Positions 14,001 to 26,600 of a stretch of 64,000 nucleotides of DNA are shown one piece after another (positions within the stretch are counted from its first letter, which is position 1; each line of letters starts with the position of its first letter). The translations under genes were made by a program, and so were the position numbers. The DNA comes from Ianthella basta (lineage: Eukaryota > Porifera > Demospongiae > Verongiida > Ianthellidae), in assembly GCA_964019415.1 (NCBI GenBank), contig OZ025889.1:124001-188000 (forward strand), in the 5' to 3' direction. The notes under the pieces are model-generated. The model saw only the letters and a list, made by a program, of their open reading frames with translations. It was not told the DNA's origin and did not search any database.

Positions 14001-15680
14001 CCAAATCTTGTATCATCTTGCCTCATCTTGTCTTGTCTTGCTTCATCTTCTCTCATCTCAAATCTTGTATCATCTTGCCTCATCTTGTCTCATCTTACCT
14101 AATCTTGCCTCATCTTGTCTCATCTTGCCTCATCTTGCCTCATCTTGTCTCATCTTGCCTCATCTTGCCTCATCTTGTCTCATCTTGCCTCATGTTGTCT
14201 CATCTTGCCTCATCTTGTCTCATCTTGCCTCATCTTGTCTGATCTTGCTTCGTCTTGTCTCATCTTACCTCGTCTTGTCTCATCTTCCTTCATCTTGTCT
14301 CATCTTGTCTCATCTTGCCTCATCTTGTCTTGTCTTGCCTCATCTTGTCTCATCTTGTCTCATCTTGCTTCATCTTGTCTCATCTTATTTCGTCTTGTCT
14401 CATCTTGCCTCATCTTGCTTCATCTTGTCTCATCTTGTCCCATCTTGCCTCATCTTGTCTCATCTTGCTTCGTCTTGTCTCATCTTGCCTTATCTTGACT
14501 CAACTTGTCTCGTCTTGCGTCATCTTGTCTCATCTTACCTCATTTTACCTCATCTTGCCTCATCTTGCCTCATCCTGACTCATCTTGTCTCGTCTTGCGT
14601 CATCTTGTCTCATCTTACCTCATTTTACCTCATCTTGCCTCATCTTGTCTTATTTGTCTCATCTTGCCTGATCTTGCCTCATCTTGTCTCATCCTGACTG
14701 ATCTTGCCTCATCTTGTCTCATCTTGCCTCATCTAGTCTCATCTTGCCTCATCTTGTCTCATCTTGCCTCATCTTGCCTCATCTTGCCTCATCTTGTCTC
14801 GTCTTGCCTCATCTTGTCTCGTCTTGCTTCATCTGGTCTCATCTTGCCTTATTTTGCCTCATCTTGCTTCATCTTGCCTCATATTGTCTCATCTTGACTC
14901 TGCTTGTCTCATCATACTTCATCTTGTCTCATCTTGCCTCATCTAGTCTCGTCTTGCTTCATCTTGCCTCATCGGGCCTCATCTTGTCTCGTCTTGCGTC
15001 ATCTTGTCTCATCTTACCTCATCTTGCCTCATCTTGCCTCACCTTGCCTCATCTTGTCTCATCTTGCCTCATCTTGTCTCAAATTTTCTCATCTTGCCTC
15101 AACTTGTCTCATCTTGCTTCATCTTGCCTCATCTTGTCTTGTCTTGCGTCATCTTGCCTCATCTTGTCTCATCTTGCCTCATCTAGTCTCGTCTTCCTCA
15201 TCTTGCCTCATCTTGTCTCGTCTTATCTCATCTTGCCTCGTCTTGTCTCATCTTGCCTCATCTTGTCTTGTCTTACTTCATCTGGTCTCATCTTGCCTCA
15301 TCTTGTCTCGTGTTGTTTCATCTTGCCTTATCTTGTCTCGTCTTGCTTCATCTTGTCTCATCTTGCCAAATCTTGTATCATCTTGCCAAATCTTCCCTTA
15401 TCTTACCTCATCTTGCCAAATCTCGTCTCATCTTGTCTCATCTTGCGTCATCTTGTCTCGTCTTGCCTCATCTTGTCTCGTCTTGCCTCATCTTGTCTCG
15501 TCTTGCCTCATCTTACCTTATCTTGTCTCGTGTTGTCTCATCTTGCCTTGTCTTGTCTCATCTTGCCTTATCTTGTCTCGTCTTGCTTCATCTGGTCTTA
15601 TCTTGCCTCATTAGTCTCGTCTTGTCTCATCTTGCCTCATCTTGTCTCGTCTTGCCTCATCTTGTCTCATCTTGCCAAAT
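11071..15680. repeat. 10-bp satellite, TCTTGTCTCA type (family B, left arm)
   Basis: This is a tandem array of decamers alternating mainly between TCTTGCCTCA and TCTTGTCTCA, with frequent CTCG, CTTC and CTTG variants. Scattered TCTTGCCAAA decamers, identical to part of the 35-bp unit of family A, occur near 12241, 12571, 13141, 13321, 13571 and 15365. The boundary with family A is gradual. All plus-strand frames are open over long stretches because the units lack stop codons, so the Leu/Ser/Cys-rich ORFs here are repeat artefacts. Confidence 0.96.
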
Positions 15681-16911
15681 TGGAGACCAAGGGAGACCAG
15701 TGGAGACCAGTGGAGACCAGTAGACACAAAGGGAGACCAGCAGAGACCAGTGGAGACCAGTGGAGACCAGAGGAGACCAGCGGAGACCAATGGAGACCAC
15801 TGGAGACCAAGGGAGACCAGCGGAGACCAAGAGACACCAGCGGAGACCAGCGGAGACCTAGAGACACCAGCGTAGACCAGCGGAGACCAAGGGTGACCAG
15901 TGGAGACCAGTGGAGACCATGGGAGACCAGCGTAGACCAGCGGATACCAAGGGTGACCAGCGGAGACTAGTGGTGACCAAGGGAGACCAGCAGAGACCAG
16001 CGGAGACCAGCAGAGACCAGTGGAGACCAAGGGTGACCAGCGGAGACCAGCAGAGACCAAGGGTGACCAGCGGAGACCAGTGGATACCAGTGGAGACCAA
16101 GGGAGACCAGCGGAGACCAATGGAGACCAACTGAGACCAGCGGAGACCAGTGGAGACCAGTGGAGACCAGCGGAGACCAATGGAGACCAACTGAGACCAG
16201 CGGAGACCAGTGGAGACCAGCGGAGACCAAGGGAAATCAGCGGAGACCATGGGAGACCAGCATAGACTAGTGGAGACCAGTGGAGACCAGTGGAGACCAG
16301 CGGAGACCAAGGGAGACCAGCGGAGACCAATGGAGACCACTGGAGACCATGGGAGACCAGCGTAGACCAGCAGAGATCAAGGGTGACCAGCGGAGACCAG
16401 TGGAGACCAGCGGAGACCAAGGGAGACCATGGGAGACCAGCGTAGACCAGCGAATACCAAGGGTGACCAGCGGAGACTAGTGGAGACCAAGGGAGACCAG
16501 TGGAGACCATGGGAGACCAGCGAAGACCAGCGGATACCAAGGGTGACCAGCGGAGACCAGCGGATACCAAGGGTGACCAGTGGAGACCAGTGCAGACCAA
16601 GGGAGACCAGCGGAGACCAGCAGAGACCAGCGGAGACCAGTGAAGACCAAAGGTGACCAGCGGAGACCAGTGGAGCCCAGCGGAGACCAAGTGAGACCAG
16701 CGGAGACCAACTGAGACCAGCGGAGACCAAGTGAGACTAGCGAAGACCAAGTGAGACCAGCGGAGACCAGTGGAGACCAAGGGAGACCAGTGGAGACCAA
16801 GGGTGACCAGCAGAGGCCAGCGGAGACTAGCGGAGACCAGTGGAGCCCAGCGGAGACCAGTGAAGACCAAAGGTGACCAGCGGAGACCAGTGGAGCCCAG
16901 CGGAGACCAAG
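15681..16911. repeat. 10-bp satellite, GGAGACCAGC type (family C, left arm)
   Basis: The decamers are GGAGACCAGC, GGAGACCAGT and GGAGACCAAG, with variants such as GGTGACCAGC and GGATACCAAG. The array starts abruptly after family B at about 15680, where TTGCCAAATT is followed by GGAGACC. Orientation flips at about 16912. Every unit carries GAGACC, the reverse complement of GGTCTC. Confidence 0.95.
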
Positions 16912-18566
16912 CCTCCACTGGTGTCCCTTGGTCTCCACTGGTCTCCACTGGTCTCCGCTGGTCACCCTTGGTCTCTGCTGTTCTCTGCTGGTCTTACTTG
17001 GTCTCCGCTGGTCACCTTTGGTCTCCGCTGGTCTCTGCTGGTCTCTGCTGGTCTCTGCTGGTCTCCGCTGGTCTCCCTTGGTCTGCACTGGTCTCCACTG
17101 GTCTCCGCTGGTCACCCTTGGTATTCGCTGGTCTCCGCTGGTCTCCCATGGTCTCCACTGGTCTCCGCTGGTCTCCCCTGGTCTCCGCTGGTCACCCTTG
17201 GTATCCGCTGGTCTACGCTGGTCTCCCATGGTCTCCAGTGGTCACCATTGGTCTCCGCTGGTCTCTGCTGGTCTCCGCTGGTCTCCCTTGGTGTCCGCTG
17301 GTCTCCACTGGTCTCCGCTGGTCTCCACTGGTCTACGCTGGTCTCCCATGGTCTCCACTGGTTTCCCTTGGTCTCCGCTGGTCTCAGTTGGTCTCTGCTG
17401 GTCTAAGTTGGTATCCACTAGTCTCCGCTGGTCACCCTTGGTATCCGCTGGTCTCCGCTGGTCTCCACTGGTCACCCTTGGTCTCCGCTGGTGTCTCTAG
17501 GTCTCCGCTGGTCTCCGCTGGTGTCTCTTGGTCTCCGCTGGTCTCCCTTGGTCTCCAGTGGTCTCCATTGGTCTCCGCTGGTCTCCCTTGGTCTCCGCTG
17601 GTCTCCTCTGGTCTCCACTGATCTCCACTGGTCTCCGCTGGCCTCCCTTTGTGTCTACTGGTCTCCACTGGTCTCCACTGGTCTCCCTTGATCTCCACTG
17701 GTGTCCCTTGGTCTCCACTGGTCTCCACTGGTCTCCACTGGTCTCCGCTGGTCAGCCTTGGTCTCTGCTGTTCTCCGCTGGTCTTACTTGGTCTCCGCTG
17801 GTCACCTTTGATCTCCGCTGGTCTCTGCTGGTCTCTGCTGGTCTCCGCTGGTCTCCCTTGGTCTGCACTGGTCTGCACAGGTCTCCGCTGGTCACCCTTG
17901 GTATTCGCTGGTCTCCGCTGATCTCCCATGGTCTCCACTGGTCTCCGCTGGTCTCCCTTGGTCTCCGCTAGTCTCCACTGGTCTCCGCTGGTCACCCTTG
18001 GTATCCGCTAGTCTACGCTGATCTCCCATGGTCTCCAGTGGTCTCCATTGGTCTCCGCTGGTCTCTGCTGGTCTCTGCTGGTCTCCCTTGGTCTCCGCTG
18101 GTCTCCACAGGTCTCCGCTGGTCTCCACTGGTTTACGCTGGTCTCCCATGGTCTCCACTGGTTTCCCTTGGTCTCCGCTGGTCTCCGCTGGTCTCAGTTG
18201 GTCTCCATTGGTCTCCGCTGGTATCTGCTGGTCTCTGCTGGTCTCCGCTGGTCTCCCTTGGTCTCCGCTGGTCTCCACAGGTCTTCGCTGGTCTCCACTG
18301 GTCTCCACTGGTTTCCCTTGGTCTCCGCTGGTCTCAGTTGGTCTCTGCTGGTCTCAGTTGGTCTTCGCTGGTCTCAATTGGTCTCCGCTGGTCTCCGCTG
18401 GTCTCAGTTGGCCTCCATTGGTCTCCGCTGGTCTCCCTTGGTCTCCACTGGTCTCCACTGGTCTCCGCTGGTCACCCTTGGTCTCTGCTGGTCTCCGCTG
18501 ATCTCACTTGGTCTCTGCTGGTCTCACTTGGTCTCCACTGGTCTCAGTTGGTCTCCGCTGGTCTCA
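16912..18566. repeat. Central spacer of the inverted repeat (GGTCTCCGCT units)
   Basis: From about 16912 the same decamer family runs in the opposite orientation (CTGGTCTCCG, CTGGTCTCCA, TTGGTCTCCG). This segment lies between the mirrored inner arms and has no close mirror partner, so it acts as the loop. Parts of it resemble the left arm in direct comparison (for example 17491-17691 minus-type variants against 15667-15867), which suggests several rounds of inversion or exchange. Confidence 0.85.
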
Positions 18567-19641
18567 CTTGGTCTCCGCTGGGCTCCACTGGTCTCCGCTG
18601 GTCACCTTTGGTCTTCACTGGTCTCCGCTGGGCTCCACTGGTCTCCGCTAGTCTCCGCTGGCCTCTGCAGGTCACCCTTGGTCTCCACTGGTCTCCCTTG
18701 GTCTCCACTGGTCTCCGCTGGTCTCACTTGGTCTTCGCTAGTCTCACTTGGTCTCCGCTGGTCTCAGTTGGTCTCCGCTGGTCTCACTTGGTCTCCGCTG
18801 GGCTCCACTGGTCTCCGCTGGTCACCTTTGGTCTTCACTGGTCTCCGCTGGTCTCTGCTGGTCTCCGCTGGTCTCCCTTGGTCTGCACTGGTCTCCACTG
18901 GTCACCCTTGGTATCCGCTGGTCTCCGCTGGTCACCCTTGGTATCCGCTGGTCTTCGCTGGTCTCCCATGGTCTCCACTGGTCTCCCTTGGTCTCCACTA
19001 GTCTCCGCTGGTCACCCTTGGTATTCGCTGGTCTACGCTGGTCTCCCATGGTCTCCCTTGGTCTCCGCTGGTCTCCACTGGTCTCCGCTGGTCACCCTTG
19101 ATCTCTGCTGGTCTACGCTGGTCTCCCATGGTCTCCAGTGGTCTCCATTGGTCTCCGCTGGTCTCCCTTGGTCTCCGCTGGTCTCCACTGGTCTCCACTG
19201 GTCTCCACTAGTCTATGCTGGTCTCCCATGGTCTCCGCTGATTTCCCTTGGTCTCCGCTGGTCTCCACTGGTCTCCGCTGGTCTCAGTTGGTCTCCACTG
19301 GTCTCCACTGGTCTCCGCTGGTCTCAGTTGGTCTCCATTGGTCTCCGCTGGTCTCCCTTGGTCTCCACTGGTCTCCACTGGTCTCCGCTGGTCACCCTTG
19401 GTCTCTGCTGATCTCCGCTGGTCACCCTTGGTCTCCACTGGTCTCTGCTGGTCTCCGCTGGTCTCTGCTGGTCTCCCTTGGTCACCACTAGTCTCCGCTG
19501 GTCACCCTTGGTATCCGCTGGTCTACGCTGGTCTCCCATGGTCTCCACTGGTCTCCACTGGTCACCCTTGGTCTCCGCTGGTCTACGCTGGTGTCTCTTG
19601 GTCTCCGCTGGTCTCCCTTGGTCTCCAGTGGTCTCCATTGG
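18567..19641. repeat. 10-bp satellite, inverted copy of family C (right arm)
   Basis: These GGTCTCC-type decamers mirror 15787-16911. The variant sequence at 18822-19198 is the exact translated mirror of 16280-16656 (sum of positions 35478). The array ends at 19641 within a GGTCTCCATTGG unit whose mirror lies at 15787-15797. It is joined there to a telomere-like filler rather than to the expected remaining 100 bp of family C. Confidence 0.9.
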
Positions 19642-19660
19642 TTAGGGTTAGGGTGCAAGC
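19642..19660 (+). other. Telomere-like filler TTAGGGTTAGGG at satellite junction
   Basis: Two perfect TTAGGG hexamers occupy 19642-19653 and are followed by TGCAAGC. The segment lies exactly where the inverted family C array meets the inverted family B array. The corresponding left-arm junction at 15680 has no such sequence. TTAGGG is the usual animal telomere repeat; two copies could also be chance or template-derived filler. Confidence 0.6.
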
Positions 19661-22600
19661 AAGATGAGGCAAAATAAGGCAAGATGAGACCAGATGAAGC
19701 AAGACGAGACAAGATGAGGCAAGACGAGACAAGATGAGGCAAGACGAGGCAAGATGAGGCAAGATGAGACTAGATGAGGCAAGATGAGACAAGATGAGGC
19801 AAGATCAGTCAGGATGAGACAAGATGAGGCAAGATCAGGCAAGATGAGACAAATAAGACAAGATGAGGCAAGATGAGGTAAAATGAGGTAAGATGAGACA
19901 AGATGACGCAAGACGAGACAAGATGAGTCAGGATGAGGCAAGATGAGGCAAGATGAGGTAAAATGAGGTAAGATGAGACAAGATGACGCAAGACGAGACA
20001 AGTTGAGTCAAGATAAGGCAAGATGAGACAAGACGAAGCAAGATGAGACAAGATGAGGCAAGATGGGACAAGATGAGACAAGATGAAGCAAGATGAGGCA
20101 AGATGAGACAAGACGAAATAAGATGAGACAAGATGAAGCAAGATGAGACAAGATGAGACAAGATGAGGCAAGACAAGACAAGATGAGGCAAGATGAGACA
20201 AGATGAGACAAGATGAAGGAAGATGAGACAAGACGAGGTAAGATGAGACAAGACGAAGCAAGATCAGACAAGATGAGGCAAGATGAGACAAGATGAGGCA
20301 AGATGAGACAACATGAGGCCAGATGAGACAAGATGAGGCAAGATGAGGCAAGATGAGACAAGATGAGGCAAGATGAGGCAAGATGAGACAAGATGAGGCA
20401 AGATTAGGTAAGATGAGACAAGATGAGGCAAGATGATACAAGATTTGAGATGAGAGAAGATGAAGCAAGACAAGACAAGATGAGGCAAGATGATACAAGA
20501 TTTGGCAAGATGAGGCAAGATGATGAACGATTTGGCAAGATGAGACAAGAATTGGCAAGATGAGACAAGATGAAGCAAGACGAGACAAGATGAGGTAAGA
20601 TGAGACAAGACGATGCAAGATGAGACAACACGAGACAAGATGAGGTAAGATGAGGCAAGACGAGACAAGATGAGGCAAGATGAGACAAGATGAGACGAGA
20701 TTTGGCAAGATGAGGTAAGATGAGGAAAGATTTGGCAAGATGGTACAAGATGAAGCAAGACAAGACAAGATGAGGCAAGATGAGAGAAGACGAGGCAAGA
20801 TGAGACAAGACGAGACAAGATGAAGCAAGATGAGGCAAGACGAGACAAGATGAGGCATGATGAGACAAGATGAGATGAGATTTGGCAAGATGAAGTAAGA
20901 TGAGAAAAGATTTGGCAAGATGACACAAGATTTGGCAAGATGAGACAAGATGAAGCAAGACGAGACAAGATGAGGCAAGATGAGACAAGACGAGACAAGA
21001 TGAGGCAAGATGAGACCAGATGAAGTAAGACAAGACAAGATGAGGCAAGATGAGACAAGACGAGGCAAGATGAGATAAGACGAGACAAGATGAGGCAAGA
21101 TGAGGAAGACGAGACAAGACGAGGCAAGATGAGACAAGATGAAACGAGATTTGGCAAGATGAGGTAAGATGAGGAAAGATTTGGCAAGATGGTACAAGAT
21201 GAAGCAAGACAAGACAAGATGAGGCAAGATGAGACAAGACGAGGCAAGATGAGACAAGAGGAGACAAGATGAGGTAAGATGAGGCAAGACGAGACAAGAT
21301 GAGGCAAGATGAGACAAGATGAGATGAGATTTGGCAAGATGAAGTAAAATGAGAAAAGATTTGGCAAGATGATACAAGACGAGACAAGATGAGGCAAGAT
21401 GAGATCAGATAAAGTAAGACAAGACAAGATGAGGCAAGATGAGACAAGACGAGGCAAGATGAGATAAGACAAGACAAGATGAGGCAAGATGAGGAAGACG
21501 AGACAAGATGAGGCAAGATGAGACAAGATGAGGCAAGATGAGACAAGATGAGACAAGATAAGGCAAGATGAGACAAGACGAGACAAGATGAGGCAAGATG
21601 AGGCAAGACGAGACCAGTTGAGGATGGATGAGGCAAGATGAGGCAAGATGAGACAAGACGAGACAAGATGAGACAAGACAAGACAAGATGAGGCAAGACG
21701 AGGCAAGATGAGACAAGATGAGGCAAGATGAAGCTAGATGAGGCAAGATAAGGCAAGATGAGGCAAGATGAAGCTAGAGGAGGCAAGATGAGACAAGATG
21801 AGGAAAGATGAGACGAGATGAAGTAAGACGAGACAAGATGAGGCAAGATGATACATGATGAGGCAAGATGAGAGAAGATGAGGCAAGACGAGACAAGATG
21901 AGACAAGATGAGGATAGATTTGGCAAGATAAGGCAAGATGATGAAAGATTTGGCAAGATGAGACAAAATTTGGAAAGATGAGACAAGTTGAAGCAAGACG
22001 AGACTAGATGAGGCAACATGAGACAAGACGAGGCAAGATGAGACAACACGAGACAAGATGAGGTAAGATGAGGCAAGACAAGACAAGATGAGGCAAGTTG
22101 AGACAAGATGAGGCAAGATGAGACAAGATGAGACAAGTTGAGGTAAGATGAGGAAAGATTTGGCAAGATGATACAAGATGAAGAGAGACGAGACAAGATG
22201 AGGCAAGATGAGACAAGACGAGGCAAGATGAGACAACACGAGACAAGATGAGGTAAGATGAGGCAAGACGAGACAAGATGAGGCACGATGAGACAAGATG
22301 ATGCAAGATGAGACAAGATGAGATGAGATTTGGCAAAATGAGGAAAGATTTGGCAAGATGATACAAGATTTGGCAAGATGAGACAAGATGAAGCAAGACG
22401 AGACAAGATGAGGCAAGATGAGACAAGACGAGACAAGATGAGGCAAGATGAGACCAGATGAAGTAAGACAAGACAAGATGAGGTAAGATGAGACAAGACG
22501 AGGCAAGATAAGATAAGACGAGACAAGATGAGGCAAGATGCGGAAGATGAGACAAGATGAGGCAAGATGAGACAAGATGAGGCAAGATAAGACAAGATGA

Positions 22601-23559
22601 GACAAGATGAGGCAAAATGAGACAAGACGAGACAAGATGAGGCAAGATGAGGCAAGACAAGACTAGATGAGGAAGGATGAGGCAAGATGAGGCAAGATGA
22701 GACAAGACAAGACAAGATGAGGCAAGACGAGACAAGATGAGGCAAGATGAGACAAGAAGAAGCAAGATGAGACAAGATGAGGCAAGATGAGGCAAGATGA
22801 GACGAGATGAGAGAAGATGAGGCAAGATGAGGCCAGACGAGTCAAGATGAGGAAAGATGAGGCAAGATGAGGCAAGATGAGACAAGACGAGACAAGATGA
22901 GGCAAGACGAGACAAGATGAGGCAAGATGAGACAAGATGAGGCAAGATGAGACAAGATGAGGCAAGATGAGACAAGATGAGGCAAGATGAGGCAAGATGA
23001 GACAAGATGAGGCAAGATTACACAAGATGAGACAAGATGAGGCAAGATGAGACAAGACGAGACAAGATGAGGCAAGACAAGACAAGATGAGGCAAGATGA
23101 GATGAGATGAAGCAAGATGAGACAAGATGAGGCAAGATGAGGCAAGATGAGACAAGATAAGGCAAGATGACACAAGATGAGACAAGATGAGACAAGATGA
23201 GGCAAGACGAGACTAGATGAGGAAGGATGAGGCAAGATGAGGCATGATGAGGCAAGATGAGGCAAGATGAGACAAGACGAGACAAGATGAGGCAAGATGA
23301 GACAAGATGAAGCAAGATGAGACAAGATGAGGCAAGATGAGGCAAGATGAGACAAGATGAGGGAAAATGAGGCAAGATGAGGCAAGACGAGACAAGATGA
23401 GGCAAGATGAGGCAAGATGAGACAAGGCGAGACAAGATGAGGCAAGACAAGACAAGATGAGGCAAGATGAGGCAAGATGAAGCAAGATGAGACAAGATGA
23501 GGCAAGGTGAGACAAGATGAGACAAGATGAGGCAAGATGAGACAAGATGAGGCAAGATA
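19661..23559. repeat. 10-bp satellite, inverted copy of family B (right arm)
   Basis: These are AAGATGAGGC and AAGATGAGAC decamers, the reverse complement of family B. They mirror 11071-14870 with few differences. The scattered TTTGGCAAGA decamers occur at mirrored places. The array ends at about 23559, and its mirror position is close to 11060, so the inverted segment begins almost exactly where family B begins on the left. Confidence 0.95.
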
Positions 23560-26500
23560 CTGTGCCCCGTACATGCACTGGATACCCTACAGGATGCACT
23601 GGATCCCATGCAGGATGTACTGGATCCCTTACAGGATGCACTGGACCCCCTATTGGACACACTGGACCCCTTATAGGTTGCACTGTACCCCCTACACGAT
23701 GCACTGGACCTCCTACATGATGCACTAGACCCCCTACAGGATGTACGGGACCCCCTATAGGGCTCACTGGATCCCCCACAGGTTGCACTGGACCCCTTAT
23801 AGGATGCACTAGATCCCCTATGTGTTGCACTGGACCCCCTATGGGATGCACTCGACCCCCAATAGGTTGCACTGTACCCCGTACATGATGCACTGGATCC
23901 CCTACTGGATGCACTGGACCCCCTACAAGATGCACTGGACCCCCTACAGGATGCACTGGACCCCTTATAGGATGCACTCGATCCCCTATGGGTTGCACTG
24001 GTACCTTATGGGAATCACTGGACCCCCTATAGGTTGCACTGGACCCCTTATAGGATGCACTGGATCCCCTATTGGTTGCACTGGATACCTTATGGGATGC
24101 ACTGGACCCCCAATAGGTTGCAATGCACCCTCTACATGATGCACTGGGTCCCCTACAGGATGCATTGGATCCCCTAAAGGATGCACTGGACCCCCTACAG
24201 GATGCACTGGACCCCCTACAGTATACACTAGACCCCCTACAGTATGCACTGGACCCACACAGGATGCACTGGACCTCCTACATGATGCACTGGACCCCCT
24301 ACAGGATGTACTGGACCCCCTATAAGTTGCACTGGACCCCTTATGGAATGCACTGGACCCCCTATAGGTTGCACTGGACCCCCTACATGATGCACTGGAT
24401 CCCCTACAGGATGCACTGGATCCTCTACAGGATGCACTGGACCCCCTACAAGATGTACTGGACCCCCTACAAGATGCACTGGACCCCCTGCAGGAAGCAC
24501 TTGACCCTCTATAGGACGCACAGGACCCCTATAGGTTGCACTGGACCCCCTACAGGATTCACTGGACCCACTACAAGATGTACTTGACCCCCTACAAGAT
24601 GCACTGGACCCCCTACAGGATGCACTGGACCCCCTACAGGACGCACTGGATCCCCTATAGGTTGCACTGGACCCCTTATAGGATGCAATGGACCTCCTAC
24701 ACGATGCACTGGACCCCCTACAAGATGCACTGGATCCCCTATAGGTTGCACTGGATCCTCTACGGGATTCACTGGACCCACTACAGGATGCAGTGGACGC
24801 CCTATAGGACACACTAGACCCCCTATAGGTTGCACTGGACCCCCTACAGGATTCACTGGACGCACTACAAGATGTACTTGACCCCCTACAAGATGCACTG
24901 GACCTCCTACACGATGCACTGGACCCCCTACAAGATGCACTGGATCCCCTATAGGTTGCACTGGATCCTCTACAGGATGCACTGGACCCACTACAAGATG
25001 TACTTCACCCCCTACAGGATGCACTGGACCCCCTACAGGATGTACTGGACCCCCTACAGGATGCACTGGACCCCCTACAGGATGCAGTGGATCCCCTACA
25101 AGATGCACTGGACCCCCTATAGGTTGCACTGGACCCCCTACATGATGCACTGGATCCCCTACAGAATGCACTGCACCCCCTATAGGACGCACTGAACCTC
25201 TAATAGGATGCACTGGGCCCCTACAGGATGCACTGGACCTCCTACAGGATGCACTGGAACCCCTATAGTACGCACTTGACCCCTATAAGTTGCACTGGAC
25301 CCCTGATGGGATGCACTGAACCCCTTACAAGATGTACTGGATCCCCTACAAGATGCACTGGATCCCCACAGGATGCACTGGACCCCCTATAGGACACACT
25401 TAACCCCCTATAGGTTGCACTGGACCCCCTACAGGATGCACAGGACCCCCCAAGGATGCACTGGACCCCTTACAAGATGCACTAGACCCCCTACAGAATA
25501 CACTGCACCCCCTATAGGACACACTGGACCCCCTATAGGTTGCACTGGACCCCCACAGGATGCACTGGACCCCTTATAGGATGCACTGGGCCCCTATAGG
25601 TTGCACTGGACCCCCTACAGGATGCACAGGACCCCCCAAGGATGCACTGGACCCCTTACAAGATGCACTAGACCCCCTACAGAATGCACTGCACCCCCTA
25701 TAGGACACACTGGACCCCCTATAGGTTGCACTGGACCCCCAACAGGATGCACTGGACCCCCTACAGGATGCACTGGACCCCTTATGGGATGCACTGGATC
25801 CCCTGTAGGATGCACCGGACTCCCATAGGATGTACTGGACCCCCTACAAGATGCATTTTACCCCATACAGGATGCGCTGGACCCCCTGTAATATGCACTT
25901 GACCCTTTATAGGATGCACTGGACCCCCTACAAGATGCACTTTACCCCATACAGGATGCACTGGACCCCCTGTAATATGCACTTGACCCTTTATAGGATG
26001 CACTGGACCCCTATAAGATACACTGGACCCCCTACAAGATGCACCGTTTCCCCTACAGTATGCACTGTCCCCCTACATTATGCACTGGACCCTTACAAGA
26101 TGCACTGGACCCCATACAAGATGCACTGGACCCTCTACAGGTTGCACTGGACCCCCTACAAAATGTGTTGGACCCCATAAAGGACGCACTAGACCCCTAT
26201 AAGACGCACTTGACCCCTTATAGGATGCACTGGACCCCCTACAAGATGCACTGGACCCCCTACAGTATGCACTGGACACCCTATAGGATGTACTAGACCC
26301 CTTACAGAACACATCGTACCCCTTATAGGATGCATTGGACCCCCAACAGAACGCATTGGACCACATACAGAACGCATTAGACCCCCCCACAGAACGCATT
26401 GGATCCCCTACAAGATGCACTGGAGGGGTCCAAGGGTCCTAAGGGTTGCACTTAGGGCCATATGGGTAGCCCTGGAGGCCCTTAAAGTAGCACTGAAGGC

Positions 26501-26600
26501 TCTGTGGGTGGCAGTGGAGGCCATAAGTGTAGCACTGCAGGCCCTACGGGTAGCACTGGATGCCTTATGGTTTACACTGTAGGCTGTGTTTATGGCATGG
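23560..26600. repeat. 21-bp satellite array (family D)
   Basis: The tandem unit of 21 bp is made of ACTGGACCCC plus CTACAGGATG plus C. Common variants are CTATAGGTTG, ATGGGATG and CTACAAGATG in the second half. About 135 units are well conserved to about 26430. From there to about 26600 the 21-bp phase continues in strongly diverged units (GTAGCACTG followed by AGG(C/T) motifs), so the right edge is an old, decayed margin. The unit length is a multiple of three, which creates long open frames on both strands. These encode monotonous His/Trp/Thr/Pro or Pro/Val/Gly repeats and are not genes. Confidence 0.95.

Larger units (their letters stand above)
11071..23559. repeat. Giant imperfect inverted repeat of decamer satellites
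   Basis: Outer arms are 11071-14870 and about 19661-23559. Inner arms are 15787-16911 and 18567-19641. Position pairs add up to nearly constant sums: 34616 then 34506 in the outer arms, 35478, 35458 and 35428 in the inner arms. The arms are therefore mirror copies with a few indels; one indel of about 110 bp makes the right outer arm longer. Translated variant patterns match over hundreds of codons (for example 13129-14697 plus and 19809-21377 minus). The central spacer is 16912-18566. Left-arm bases of about 14870-15787 have no counterpart on the right, where a short TTAGGG-containing filler stands. It may be a true palindrome or an assembly fold-back. Confidence 0.9.

Noticed and set aside
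10956..14697. Leu/Ser/Cys-rich ORFs up to 753 codons that look like membrane proteins
   Set aside because: Satellite decamers without stop codons; overlapping frames are equally open and share the same composition.
15611..19638. Trp/Ser/Pro and Asp/Gln/Arg repeat ORFs on both strands
   Set aside because: They are translations of the GGAGACC decamer in different frames, with no conserved start or splice structure.
1..26600. CRISPR-like array
   Set aside because: There are no unique spacers between repeats; units are contiguous tandem copies, and the sequence is eukaryotic.
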